Source: Bacteroidota bacterium
GTDB lineage: Bacteria > Bacteroidota > Bacteroidia > Chitinophagales > Chitinophagaceae
Length of the DNA stretch: 64,000 nucleotides
Direction of reading: 5' to 3'
Assembly (NCBI GenBank): GCA_026391125.1
Contig: JAPLEO010000061.1
Coordinates: 1-64,000 of the forward strand
This document shows positions 9,805 through 17,659 of this stretch, piece by piece. Each line of letters opens with the position of its first letter. The stretch's first letter is position 1. The translations under genes and the position numbers were made by a program. Under the pieces are notes generated by a model. The model did no database searches and had not been told where the DNA came from. It saw nothing but the letters and a program-made list of their open reading frames with translations.

Positions 9805-9844
9805 TTTGGACTGCCCCCAAAAAGTTAGACACTTAATGGGGGCA
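9805..9844. mobile_element. Possible IS3-family terminal repeat remnant
   Basis: TGGACTGCCCCCAAAAAGTT followed by AGACA closely resembles the outer ends of IS3-family elements (as I recall them). Thirteen bases further on, GGGGGCA matches the inner part of such a repeat in inverse orientation. There is no transposase. It could be a scar or a collapsed pair of ends that now also forms the terminator hairpin of the upstream gene. Confidence 0.35.
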
Positions 9845-9852
9845 TTTTTATT
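9812..9852. terminator. Hairpin terminator after the small secreted protein gene
   Basis: TGCCCCC (9812-9818) pairs with GGGGGCA (9838-9844), with a small inner AAGT/ACTT pairing, followed by TTTTTATTT. It sits between convergent genes and could serve both, because AAAAATGCC near 9793-9801 offers an alternative partner for GGCATTTTT. Confidence 0.6.
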
Positions 9853-9868
9853 TCAGTTGATCAGATCT

Positions 9869-10249
9869 TTATTTAGTTGCCCAGTAGTCTAAAACCGTTA
9901 TATAGTCGGGCTTCGGTTTCAGTTGCGCACCAAATGCTTTATGGTCTGGATGAATCAGGTATGCGTCGCGATCGGCTTCACTTTTAAAACTGAGTAAGAA
10001 GCAATGTGTTAATCCATTGGTTAATTTTTCTGGACTATTATTTGTTCCGTATTCAAAACCCTTAATTAAATCGATTTTACTTGGTAAAGCTTTAAAAGCA
10101 GTTACAATATTATTGATGGAATTACTATCTGTTCCTGCTTTCCATCCAAACATCACTACATGCCTTAAAACTTTATTTTCAGCTTTTTGTGCAAACATAA
10201 TGCTAGTGGTTATTAAAGTGAATGAGATAAAAAGGAGGGCTTTTTTCAT
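9869..10249 (-). CDS. Secreted Dabb (A/B barrel) domain protein
   Basis: 126 residues. The signal peptide MKKALLFISFTLITTSIMFAQ precedes a Dabb domain: LRHVVMFGWKAG, ALPSKIDLIKGFEYGTN, THCFLLSFKSEADRDAYL and HPDHKAFGAQLKP. These match the stress-responsive A/B barrel family, a dimeric ferredoxin-like fold. The periplasmic location is common in Bacteroidota. No substrate is known. Confidence 0.88.
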   Translation of the reverse strand: MKKALLFISFTLITTSIMFAQKAENKVLRHVVMFGWKAGTDSNSINNIVTAFKALPSKIDLIKGFEYGTNNSPEKLTNGLTHCFLLSFKSEADRDAYLIHPDHKAFGAQLKPKPDYITVLDYWATK

Positions 10250-10316
10250 GTAAACGATTTTAATTGTATCAAATTTAAATGGTTTTCATTTAAACCAGAT
10301 TATAATTACTTTCAAT

Positions 10317-10324
10317 TAAATTTG
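10317..10324 (+). promoter_or_regulatory. -7-type box (TAAATTTG) next to the M28 peptidase start
   Basis: Perfect TAnnTTTG, ending 4 nt before the ATG at 10329 (7 nt before a second ATG at 10332). This suggests a leaderless or near-leaderless mRNA. No good -33 element was seen. Confidence 0.4.
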
Positions 10325-10328
10325 GGAT

Positions 10329-11381
10329 ATGATGAAACAATTACTTTGCAGCTTGCTATTTTGTTATTGTATCCTTAGTGTTTCAGCACAATCAACAGTC
10401 TCTGCAGAAATTGCAGAGTTCAATTCCCCAAAAATCGCGTTGGCACCTCTGCGTTTTTTGGCATCTGATGAATTGAAGGGTAGGAATACCATCGATCCAG
10501 AAATTAATGTGGCTGCCAGGTACATCAGTGAGGCTTTTAGAAGTTTTGGATTAAAAGAAGTGGATGGCATTGTAGATTATTTTCAGCCTTTTAAAGTAAA
10601 AATTGAGGAAGAGGTTCGCATCAATGGCAAGAATACCAATTTGGTTCCCGCTAAAAATGTGATGGGCTGGATAGAAGGAACCGATTCGATTCTAAAAAAT
10701 GAATTCATTATATTGTCCTCTCATTATGATCATATTGGGGTTGCTGCAGAACCCAAAATGGAAGAAGGAAAATTAGATAATATTTATAATGGTGCAAGAG
10801 ACAACGCCATTGGCACAGCTGCTGTAATAGACGCAGCGAGGTATTTTGCAAAGCATCCCACAAAGCGCTCCATCCTCTTCATTACTTATTCTGCTGAAGA
10901 AATGGGTTTGGTAGGAAGTAAATATTTTGCTTTACATCCCCCAATTCCACTTAAAAGGATAATATATAATTTGAACATTGATAACGCCAGCTATAATGAT
11001 ACAACTGCCATTACGTTAGTAGGATTGGATAGGACTACTGCTGATGAAGATATTAGAAAAGCATGCACTGCTTTCGGCTTATCAATTTTGCCAGATCCGA
11101 TACAAGGGAAATTATTCTATGGTAGCGATAATTTGCCGCTTGCTGAAAAAGGAATTCCGGCACCCACTTATAGTTTGGGGATGAAAGATTTTGGTCCAAC
11201 TATTCTCAATCGATACCATCAGTTGAGCGATGAAGTAGGCAATTTCAATCTCAATTATGCCATGAAATTTATCAACAGTTATATCCTTGCTGCGAAAAAT
11301 ATTGCTGACAATCCTGTTCAGCCAAAATGGAAAACCGGAGACGAATTTGAAAATGCCTGGAAGGAGTTGTACAAAAACTAA
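10329..11381 (+). CDS. Secreted M28-family zinc aminopeptidase
   Basis: 350 residues. A signal peptide (MMKQLLCSLLFCYCILSVSAQ) is followed by an M28 domain. SSHYDHIG provides the first zinc His, GARDNAIGTAA the bridging Asp, YSAEEMGLVGSKYF the catalytic Glu and a zinc Glu, NIDNASYNDT a further Asp, and RYHQLSDE the last His. All canonical ligands appear present. It would release N-terminal amino acids from peptides in the envelope. Either of two adjacent ATGs (10329, 10332) may be used. Confidence 0.9.
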   Translation: MMKQLLCSLLFCYCILSVSAQSTVSAEIAEFNSPKIALAPLRFLASDELKGRNTIDPEINVAARYISEAFRSFGLKEVDGIVDYFQPFKVKIEEEVRINGKNTNLVPAKNVMGWIEGTDSILKNEFIILSSHYDHIGVAAEPKMEEGKLDNIYNGARDNAIGTAAVIDAARYFAKHPTKRSILFITYSAEEMGLVGSKYFALHPPIPLKRIIYNLNIDNASYNDTTAITLVGLDRTTADEDIRKACTAFGLSILPDPIQGKLFYGSDNLPLAEKGIPAPTYSLGMKDFGPTILNRYHQLSDEVGNFNLNYAMKFINSYILAAKNIADNPVQPKWKTGDEFENAWKELYKN

Positions 11382-11531
11382 TTTCCTTCCACCACCAGCA
11401 ATCCCTAGGCTGGAATCGCATAAGTAGGAGTTCTCATTTTTTCCTCTGAGTTGGTATCCCCAATTTCTTTTCCAACTAATAGAGTAACGCAGAGCCTGAA
11501 AAATTATGGGAAAGGCGCGATTGCTAAATCT

Positions 11532-11556
11532 TACATTTGTTTGATAAAACAAACAA
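11532..11556 (+). promoter_or_regulatory. -7 box with overlapping inverted repeat, radical SAM gene
   Basis: TACATTTG at 11532-11539 is a perfect -7 box, 16 nt before the ATG. TTGTTTG (11537-11543) and CAAACAA (11550-11556) form a 7-bp inverted repeat that spans the end of this box and the first base of the start codon. It is a possible operator. Confidence 0.4.
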
Positions 11557-13751
11557 TGCAGGCACCTATATTTCTGATAACACCTCCCTTTACACAACTC
11601 AATACCCCTTATCCGGCAACGGCTTATTTGAAGGGGTTCTTTAATACTAAAAAAATTCCTGCCTCACATGCCGATCTTGGCATTGAAGTAACGCTAGCGG
11701 TGTTCTCTAAAAATGGGTTAGAAAAACTCTTTGCAGAAATTGAAAAGAAACAGCAGGATCATTCGCCCAATATCAAGCGGATCCTGTGCATGAAAGAAGA
11801 TTATATCCGAACCATCAACGATGTGATCTTATTTCTACAGGGCAAACTAAATACACTCGCACATTTAATTAGTAAGAGGGGATTCCTTCCTGAAGCAAGC
11901 AGGTTTGCACAGGCCGATGATTTGAAATGGGCTTTTGGTTCGATGGGTACACAGGACCGGGCTAAATATTTAGCCACCATGTATCTCGAAGACCTGAGTG
12001 ACCTGATCAAAGAAACAGTGGATGAACATTTTGGCTTTAGCAGGTATGCAGAAAGCTTGGGAAGATCAGCCAACAGTTTTGATCAATTATATGCTGCATT
12101 ACAAAAGCCCCTCACTTATTTAGATACCATCCTGATCGAAATTCTTGAGCAAAAAATGGCTGTCGTTCAGCCGGGCATGGTTGCCATTTCGGTTCCTTTC
12201 CCTGGTAATTTGTACACTTCTTTACGCTGCGGACAATGGATCAGGAAAAATTATCCCAACGCCAAAGTGGCCATGGGAGGTGGGTTCGCCAACACTGAAT
12301 TGCGGTCGCTAAGTGATCCCCGCGTATTTGAATTCTACGATTTTATTACCCTCGATGATGGGGAAGCACCCTTAGAAGTACTCTGGGAATACCTGAATGG
12401 GAAGCGTGCAATTGAAGATCTGAAAAGAGCATTTACCCTCATCAATAAGAAAGTCGTTTATATAGATAATAGCAAATGTGCTGATTATAAACAGGGGCAG
12501 GTGGGTACGCCAGATTATAGCGATCTACTGTTGGATAAATACATTTCGGCTATTGAAGTGATGAATCCCATGCACAGTTTATGGAGCGATGGGCGATGGA
12601 ATAAGCTCACTATGGCCCATGGATGTTACTGGGGGAAATGCACTTTTTGTGATATTTCGCTCGACTATATCAAAAATTATGAACCCATCGCGGCCTCCCT
12701 GTTGGTTGATCGGATGGAGGAAATGATCGCCCAAACAGGGCAGAACGGCTTCCATTTTGTAGACGAAGCTGCCCCGCCTTCCTTGATGAAAGCACTGGCT
12801 ATCGAGATCATTCGGAGGGGTTTAGTGGTGAGCTGGTGGACCAACGTGCGTTTCGAAAAGAGCTTCACTTTAGACCTTTGCCTGCTCCTAAAAGCCGCTG
12901 GTTGCATTGCCGTAAGTGGGGGATTGGAGGTAGCGTCTGACCGATTATTGAAGCTGATCGACAAGGGAATTACCGTTTCTCAGGTGGCCAAAGTATGCAA
13001 ACATTTCACCGAATCGGGCATTATGGTGCACGCTTATTTGATGTATGGATTCCCTACACAGACCGAACAAGAGACCATCGATTCACTCGAAATGGTGCGA
13101 CAATTGTTCGAAACTGGGGTGCTTCAATCTGCTTTTTGGCACTTGTTTACCATGACCGCGCATAGTCCGGTTGGCCTAAATCCCGACAAATACCAGGTCA
13201 GAAAACAGTCGAACATAGTAGGAACTTTTGCCAATAACGACATCCAACACGACGATCCAACGGGTGCCGATCACGAGAGTTTTGGGTTCGGATTGAAGAA
13301 AGCACTACTCAATTATATGCACGGAACCTGCCTCGATTTTCCATTGAAGGACTGGTTTGAGTTCAAAATACCCAAGACAACGGTAGCCCCAGACTTCATT
13401 AAAAGGGCTATCGAGGAGCCCGTAATTGCTCCGAATTCCAATATTAAAGTGGTTTGGTTGGGCAAGGAACCCCAGACCGAAGTGGTTCAAAAGTCGAAAA
13501 AGGGGAGCAGCTGGGAGGTTTTGTCGATCAATTTCCAAACAGCCAAGAGCACCCATAGCATCAGCGTAGACCCCGAAAAGGGAGCATGGTTGGTCAAGAT
13601 TCTTCGGGAACTGAAGATCTCGAATCCGCAACTTTGGAGTTTGCAAGCCGTAAAAGCTGACTATGAAACTGGGGGATTAGAAGACTTTGAACTGTTCTGG
13701 GACAATAAACCAGTGAATACTCTTTATAAAGCTGGGTTATTACAAATTTGA
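11556..13751 (+). CDS. B12-binding-domain radical SAM protein
   Basis: About 731 residues from the ATG at 11556 (MQAPIFLITPPFTQLNTPYP). A TTG-initiated extension from 11451 looks non-coding. An N-terminal cobalamin-binding-like domain (VAISVPFPGNLYTSLRCGQW, KVAMGGGFANTEL, FITLDDGEAPLEVL) precedes a radical SAM barrel. The cluster motif reads CYWGKCTFC, that is CX4CX2C rather than the usual CX3CX2C. Later motifs include FVDEAAPP, GCIAVSGGLEVASDRLL and MVHAYLMYGFPTQTEQET. A C-terminal extension of about 150 residues is unrecognised. The substrate is unknown. The gene is GC-richer than its neighbours (31-32 of 60 bases in two segments counted by hand), which hints at transfer. Confidence 0.85.
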   Translation: MQAPIFLITPPFTQLNTPYPATAYLKGFFNTKKIPASHADLGIEVTLAVFSKNGLEKLFAEIEKKQQDHSPNIKRILCMKEDYIRTINDVILFLQGKLNTLAHLISKRGFLPEASRFAQADDLKWAFGSMGTQDRAKYLATMYLEDLSDLIKETVDEHFGFSRYAESLGRSANSFDQLYAALQKPLTYLDTILIEILEQKMAVVQPGMVAISVPFPGNLYTSLRCGQWIRKNYPNAKVAMGGGFANTELRSLSDPRVFEFYDFITLDDGEAPLEVLWEYLNGKRAIEDLKRAFTLINKKVVYIDNSKCADYKQGQVGTPDYSDLLLDKYISAIEVMNPMHSLWSDGRWNKLTMAHGCYWGKCTFCDISLDYIKNYEPIAASLLVDRMEEMIAQTGQNGFHFVDEAAPPSLMKALAIEIIRRGLVVSWWTNVRFEKSFTLDLCLLLKAAGCIAVSGGLEVASDRLLKLIDKGITVSQVAKVCKHFTESGIMVHAYLMYGFPTQTEQETIDSLEMVRQLFETGVLQSAFWHLFTMTAHSPVGLNPDKYQVRKQSNIVGTFANNDIQHDDPTGADHESFGFGLKKALLNYMHGTCLDFPLKDWFEFKIPKTTVAPDFIKRAIEEPVIAPNSNIKVVWLGKEPQTEVVQKSKKGSSWEVLSINFQTAKSTHSISVDPEKGAWLVKILRELKISNPQLWSLQAVKADYETGGLEDFELFWDNKPVNTLYKAGLLQI

Positions 13752-13828
13752 TAATTTAAGTTGAGTTATACTATTATAAATTATTGATAATGATATGATT
13801 AGATAATAAATTGAATAATTTTGAAAAT

Positions 13829-13898
13829 AGCCCTGCTATAATGTCAGTTTGACCGTAGATTGGGTTATCAACATAGCAAAAATCAGGGAAAAAGGGCT
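13829..13898 (+). other. Intergenic inverted repeats
   Basis: AGCCCTGCTAT (13829-13839) can pair with ATAGC (13873-13877) and CAGGG (13884-13888), or alternatively with AGGGCT (13893-13898). It may be a weak terminator of the radical SAM gene or a leader structure of the SET gene. No U-run follows. Confidence 0.3.
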
Positions 13899-13948
13899 GA
13901 GAATATGGAATTTGGTAATTTTTAGTTTATAATAAAAGTTTCAATAGG

Positions 13949-14359
13949 ATGGATAAAATACAGTTAATGAATGAGTTACATCTTTCAACGTATGCAATGA
14001 TACAACCATCGCCCATTCATGGGATTGGGGTGTTCGCGATTAGGGATATCCCTAAAGGAACCAAGGATATATTCTCCAAAGAATCTGGGGAATGGATCAA
14101 AGTGAGCAGGTCGGAAGTAGATGCCTTACCCGCACATTCCAAGAACCTAGTTGAAACACATTGTCTCTTCGATGAGGACCATTATTACCTGCCCGACTAT
14201 GGTTTTAAGAAACTCGACATCGTTATATTCCTGAATCACGCCGATCAACCCAATATTATCAGTGTAAATGATGGGGTTTATTTTGAAACCACCAGGGATA
14301 TTGCTTGTGGTGAGGAATTGTTGATAGACTATGGTACCATCGTTGATTCGGATGAATAA
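13949..14359 (+). CDS. SET-domain protein
   Basis: 136 residues, essentially one SET domain. It has the N-flank motif IHGIGVFAIRDIPKGT, the cofactor motif FLNHADQPNI (NHxxxPN class) and the C-terminal GEELLIDYG. These are the S-adenosylmethionine and lysine-channel motifs of SET methyltransferases. No pre- or post-SET Cys clusters are present, as is usual for bacterial forms. The target is unknown. It is followed 15 bp later by a CBM6-like gene and preceded by the radical SAM gene in the same GC-richer block. Confidence 0.88.
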   Translation: MDKIQLMNELHLSTYAMIQPSPIHGIGVFAIRDIPKGTKDIFSKESGEWIKVSRSEVDALPAHSKNLVETHCLFDEDHYYLPDYGFKKLDIVIFLNHADQPNIISVNDGVYFETTRDIACGEELLIDYGTIVDSDE

Positions 14360-14374
14360 ATTAAAATAACTATC

Positions 14375-15070
14375 ATGAAATCAATTAATTACAAAGGTTT
14401 ATTGATTATTATTATTAGCTTTTTATCGCTGCTAAGTCAGGTGATTGCGCAAATTCCTAAAGGTTATAAGGGAAAGCCATTTAAGGATAAGTACTATAAA
14501 GCTGGTGCCCAACAGGTTCCGGGAAGGGTGGAATTGGCTTATTATGATCTGGGCGGTGAAGGAGTGGCTTACCATGATTCCACAGCAGAGAATGAGGGGG
14601 CGAAACTAAATCATGAGGTTCATGATTATGGGAGTCACTTGCGCCCGGGTGTTTCTGAATACATCGCCTTCTTCCGAGAAAATGAGGGAGTGGATATTTC
14701 CTACACGAAAGACTGGGCCGATTTCAACCATCCCAATAAAGTAGATCCCAAAGTGAACCAATTATATCTCGGGTGGGAATCGGATGGAGAATGGACCAAC
14801 TACACCATTCAAGTGAACAAGCCGGGCAAGTACCGGATCATTACCGTATATGGTTATCAAGACAACCATTCTGAACTTTGGTTAAATGGGGTCAAAGCTT
14901 GCAGTTTAGTCTTACCTGAAAATACCGGGAGCTTTCATAAATGGACGCAAGCTACGGTGGGCGAAATTGTATTTCCAAAGGCGGGCAAAAACCTACTCAC
15001 TTTGAAATACAATAAGGGGTCCAACCTGGCGTACCTAGATTTCCTATTGGTTGAACCCGCTAAAGACTAA
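14375..15070 (+). CDS. Secreted CBM6-like carbohydrate-binding protein
   Basis: 231 residues. A signal peptide (hydrophobic stretch about 8-24, ending VIAQ) is followed by a beta-sandwich domain of CBM6 type. The ligand-loop region reads YYDLGGEGVAYHDSTAENEG, and later strands are GEWTNYTIQVNKPGKYRI, SELWLNGVKAC and LAYLDFLLVEPA. GGEGVAYHD is a hallmark of CBM6 modules attached to glycoside hydrolases, but no catalytic domain is present here. It may bind a cell-surface or environmental glycan. It is probably co-transcribed with the SET gene. Confidence 0.82.
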   Translation: MKSINYKGLLIIIISFLSLLSQVIAQIPKGYKGKPFKDKYYKAGAQQVPGRVELAYYDLGGEGVAYHDSTAENEGAKLNHEVHDYGSHLRPGVSEYIAFFRENEGVDISYTKDWADFNHPNKVDPKVNQLYLGWESDGEWTNYTIQVNKPGKYRIITVYGYQDNHSELWLNGVKACSLVLPENTGSFHKWTQATVGEIVFPKAGKNLLTLKYNKGSNLAYLDFLLVEPAKD

Positions 15071-15072
15071 TA

Positions 15073-15522
15073 TTATTCTGGAGTAACTTGTTTGGTGGTA
15101 CTTCTATATAAGTAGGTATCGTAAATATGTCTACGAGCGAAACGACCAGGCGTTTCAGCGTTCACCAATTTCACATAGATGGCTTTGGGTACTCCAAAGT
15201 ATTCGTAGATCACCCCATCGGAGAAAGTGACCCTAAGGATCTCTGACTTGTATTCGAAATCGTCGATCGAAGCTTTTGAAGTAGTTTCCTCATAAGCTGC
15301 TTTTAACTGCTCCCTGGTTTCAGGAGCGATGCTTACTAAGAAATGGTATGCTTCAATGATCTTCTTGCTCTTGTCTTCGGCTTCCAGTCTTTTTTCGTGG
15401 TTGTCGTGAAACTTGTCGGGATGCCAATCCTTCATCAATGTCCGATACATGGTTTTCAATTCCTGTAAAGCGGCATTCTCTTCCACCCCCATCAGTTTAC
15501 GGTAACGTTCAATTCTTTTCAT
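15073..15522 (-). CDS. J-domain protein with C-terminal KTSC domain
   Basis: 149 residues. The N-terminal J domain (about 1-70) has the HPD motif in KDWHPDKFHD and helix-III residues typical of Hsp40. The C-terminal segment from about 92 (SEILRVTFSDGVIYEYFGVP, then ETPGRFARRHIYDTYLYR) matches the KTSC domain. It should stimulate an Hsp70 (DnaK) ATPase. KTSC is a small domain of unknown role, also found attached to lysyl-tRNA synthetases. It is convergent with the CBM6 gene, with a 2-bp gap. Confidence 0.87.
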   Translation of the reverse strand: MKRIERYRKLMGVEENAALQELKTMYRTLMKDWHPDKFHDNHEKRLEAEDKSKKIIEAYHFLVSIAPETREQLKAAYEETTSKASIDDFEYKSEILRVTFSDGVIYEYFGVPKAIYVKLVNAETPGRFARRHIYDTYLYRSTTKQVTPE

Positions 15523-15617
15523 AACTCTTGCTTGTGATCTTACCCAGAGATTTTACCCGGGTAGGATTTTAAATAAGCGGCGAAACTATTGCTTTAAATC
15601 TGTTTTCAGCATTCTTG

Positions 15618-15626
15618 TTTAATTTG
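15618..15626 (+). promoter_or_regulatory. -7-like box (TTTAATTTG) 4 nt before the ABC gene start
   Basis: An imperfect TAnnTTTG box followed by CAGG and the ATG at 15631. The same TTTG/TTCG-CAGG-ATG layout appears before the GT9 gene at 44209, consistent with a leaderless transcript. Confidence 0.35.
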
Positions 15627-15630
15627 CAGG

Positions 15631-16884
15631 ATGATTTCATTGCAGCATCAAGGCATTTATCTCACACAAGCATCTGATAGTAATACCCTTATAGAATCTT
15701 TGCTCGCTGGAAAGATTTTATTACCGGGGCTTGATCTGCCATCCCTACAACCTGCTGTTTTCTCAGACCGATCACTGAAACTATTTCTGGAGGAAGAATT
15801 TTTGCATGGCGGAGCTGCCATCGAATCGGAGTATCGGAGGCCGCTCCACCATATGTCGAGCGGGGAACAAAAACGAGCGCTTTTAAATCAACTCATATTT
15901 CAGAAGGCCGATTTTTTTCTACTTGATGAATTGTACGACCATATCGATATCGCTGGACAGGCAGCGATCTGCGAAACAGTTTGCTTGATTGCCCAGACCA
16001 AACCAGTGATCCAATTATTGCATCGCAGGAAAGACGCGTTGCCGTTTTTAAACCGATGGATGGTGTTCGATAAAAATCAACTGATCGAATTTGAAAGTCA
16101 AGACCGCTGGAATCAGTGGCTCAATGAACGGGAAGAAAAAGGAAATCAATTGCCCCTACCTCAGCCCATCAAACCTTATCCACCCCTGCAAGGGAATTTG
16201 GTAGAGATGAAAGGCGTTTCCGTTTCCTACGACGAAAAGCCCATCGTTCAAAATATTGAATGGACCATCCAACAGGGTGAGTTTTGGCAATTAGTGGGTC
16301 CGAATGGTTCGGGCAAATCCACTTTGCTTTCGTTGATCAGTGGCGACAATCCCAAGGGATATGGACAGGAACTGTATTTATTTGGTCGCAAGAAAGGCTC
16401 TGGCGAAACCGTTTGGGATGTCAAAAAAAATATTGGCTATTTCAACTCGTCCATCATCCTGCACTTTAGCCGACTCGATAGTATTGAGAAAATGATCGTC
16501 TCCGGATTTAATGATTCGATCGGTTTGTACATTGTTCCGTCCGACCAGCAACTGCGCCTGGCAGGAGAATGGTTACATTTTTTGGGACTATACGAACTGA
16601 GAAATAAGCCCATCCAGTTTTTGCCACAGGCCCAACAGCGAATGGTATTAATCGCTAGGGCGATGGTGAAGCATCCACCTCTTTTAATTTTAGATGAACC
16701 CACCGCTAGTTTAGATGATGCAGGCGCGGCATTGATCATTGGAATGATTCAGCAGATCGCAAGGGAGAGTAGTTCTGCCATCCTCTATGTTTCGCATAGC
16801 AAGGAAGAAGGACTCGATCCATCATTTATATTGAATTTGATTCCAAGTGAATCAGGTTCGATAAGTACGATTGAAGTTAGGTGA
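15631..16884 (+). CDS. ModF/PhrA-like double ABC ATPase with half-degenerate sites
   Basis: 417 residues, two ABC ATPase halves. The N-half has no Walker A but keeps a signature (MSSGEQ, 75-80) and a Walker B-like FFLLDE (95-100). The C-half has a clean Walker A, GPNGSGKST (223-231), and Walker B LLILDEPTASLDD (from about 351), but its signature is degraded to LPQAQQ (331-336). ABC sites form between Walker A of one half and the signature of the other, so a single complete site is predicted. The closest group is ModF/PhrA (molybdenum- or photorepair-annotated soluble ABC proteins), which are about 490 residues and normally have both Walker A motifs. There is no transmembrane partner nearby. 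Confidence 0.82.
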   Translation: MISLQHQGIYLTQASDSNTLIESLLAGKILLPGLDLPSLQPAVFSDRSLKLFLEEEFLHGGAAIESEYRRPLHHMSSGEQKRALLNQLIFQKADFFLLDELYDHIDIAGQAAICETVCLIAQTKPVIQLLHRRKDALPFLNRWMVFDKNQLIEFESQDRWNQWLNEREEKGNQLPLPQPIKPYPPLQGNLVEMKGVSVSYDEKPIVQNIEWTIQQGEFWQLVGPNGSGKSTLLSLISGDNPKGYGQELYLFGRKKGSGETVWDVKKNIGYFNSSIILHFSRLDSIEKMIVSGFNDSIGLYIVPSDQQLRLAGEWLHFLGLYELRNKPIQFLPQAQQRMVLIARAMVKHPPLLILDEPTASLDDAGAALIIGMIQQIARESSSAILYVSHSKEEGLDPSFILNLIPSESGSISTIEVR

Positions 16885-16888
16885 GCTC

Positions 16889-17512
16889 TTATGCGCCCAT
16901 CGCATACACGATAATATTCACTGCGAATTTGGTATTGTCTTCCGATAAGAAGCGCTTGTTGCGAAAATCATAATCCCACTCGCAGCCGTAATCCTTATTA
17001 CTATATAAGACAGCGATCCTGCCATTTACTTCAATGGCTTTCAAATAATCATGAATCAGATCATCGCCCCAGCCGTTTAATTCAAATCCCGTACTGGGCG
17101 GTCCTTTTTCAAAAGAAAAAAAAGAATGATAGATCGCGTGGTTATTGGGGATCTTTTTTAATCGGTTCGCTCCAAAACTTTTTTGCATCTGCGCTTCGAA
17201 GGATTTTGCGAAGAGTCCGTCTATATCGTGGTTGCAATCATCCACAAAAACAAAGCCCCCATTCTCTACATACTTGATAAAGTTGGCGTTTTCGGCGGCA
17301 TCAAATTGTAGCAGTTTATGTCCGCTGAGATAACAAAAAGGAGCAGAAAATATATCCTGACTACTCAGATCAACGATCTGTTCTTGTGCCTCAACTGGGA
17401 TCGTTGTGTACTCGATCAGTGAATTGAGCACGTTGGATGGCATGCGCAAATCGGTATCCCAATCTCCTGAATGATATCTTAATCTGGTGAAAACGAATTT
17501 TGCTGCTCTCAT
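16889..17512 (-). CDS. DUF4159 domain protein
   Basis: 207 residues, cytosolic by sequence. It matches DUF4159 in KFVFTRLRYHSGDWDTD, FKYVENGGFVFVDDCNHD and GWGDDLIHDYLKAIEVNGRI. The fold resembles a glutamine amidotransferase-like domain without a visible catalytic Cys. DUF4159 genes frequently travel with MoxR/DUF58/BatA clusters, and here the gene is divergent from the MoxR gene with a 147-bp gap. It is therefore probably part of that system. Confidence 0.83.
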   Translation of the reverse strand: MRAAKFVFTRLRYHSGDWDTDLRMPSNVLNSLIEYTTIPVEAQEQIVDLSSQDIFSAPFCYLSGHKLLQFDAAENANFIKYVENGGFVFVDDCNHDIDGLFAKSFEAQMQKSFGANRLKKIPNNHAIYHSFFSFEKGPPSTGFELNGWGDDLIHDYLKAIEVNGRIAVLYSNKDYGCEWDYDFRNKRFLSEDNTKFAVNIIVYAMGA

Positions 17513-17659
17513 GAATTAATTAGTACACCACTCTTCCGCAGGTGTAATTTTTTTTAAAATTCCTTCTTTTCTGTCTAATTTCCTTGCTCAACCTACAAAA
17601 AAGATATCATCTAAAATTTTCATTATAAATCAAGCACTTTGGACCTGACCGAAAAAAAC

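Noticed and set aside
11382..11531. Cobalamin riboswitch before the B12-type radical SAM gene
   Set aside because: No B12-box-like sequence or expected helices were found in this interval.
11112..11597. 161-codon open frame on the minus strand
   Set aside because: It covers the end of the M28 peptidase gene and the start of the radical SAM gene, and its residues show no family pattern. It is a shadow.
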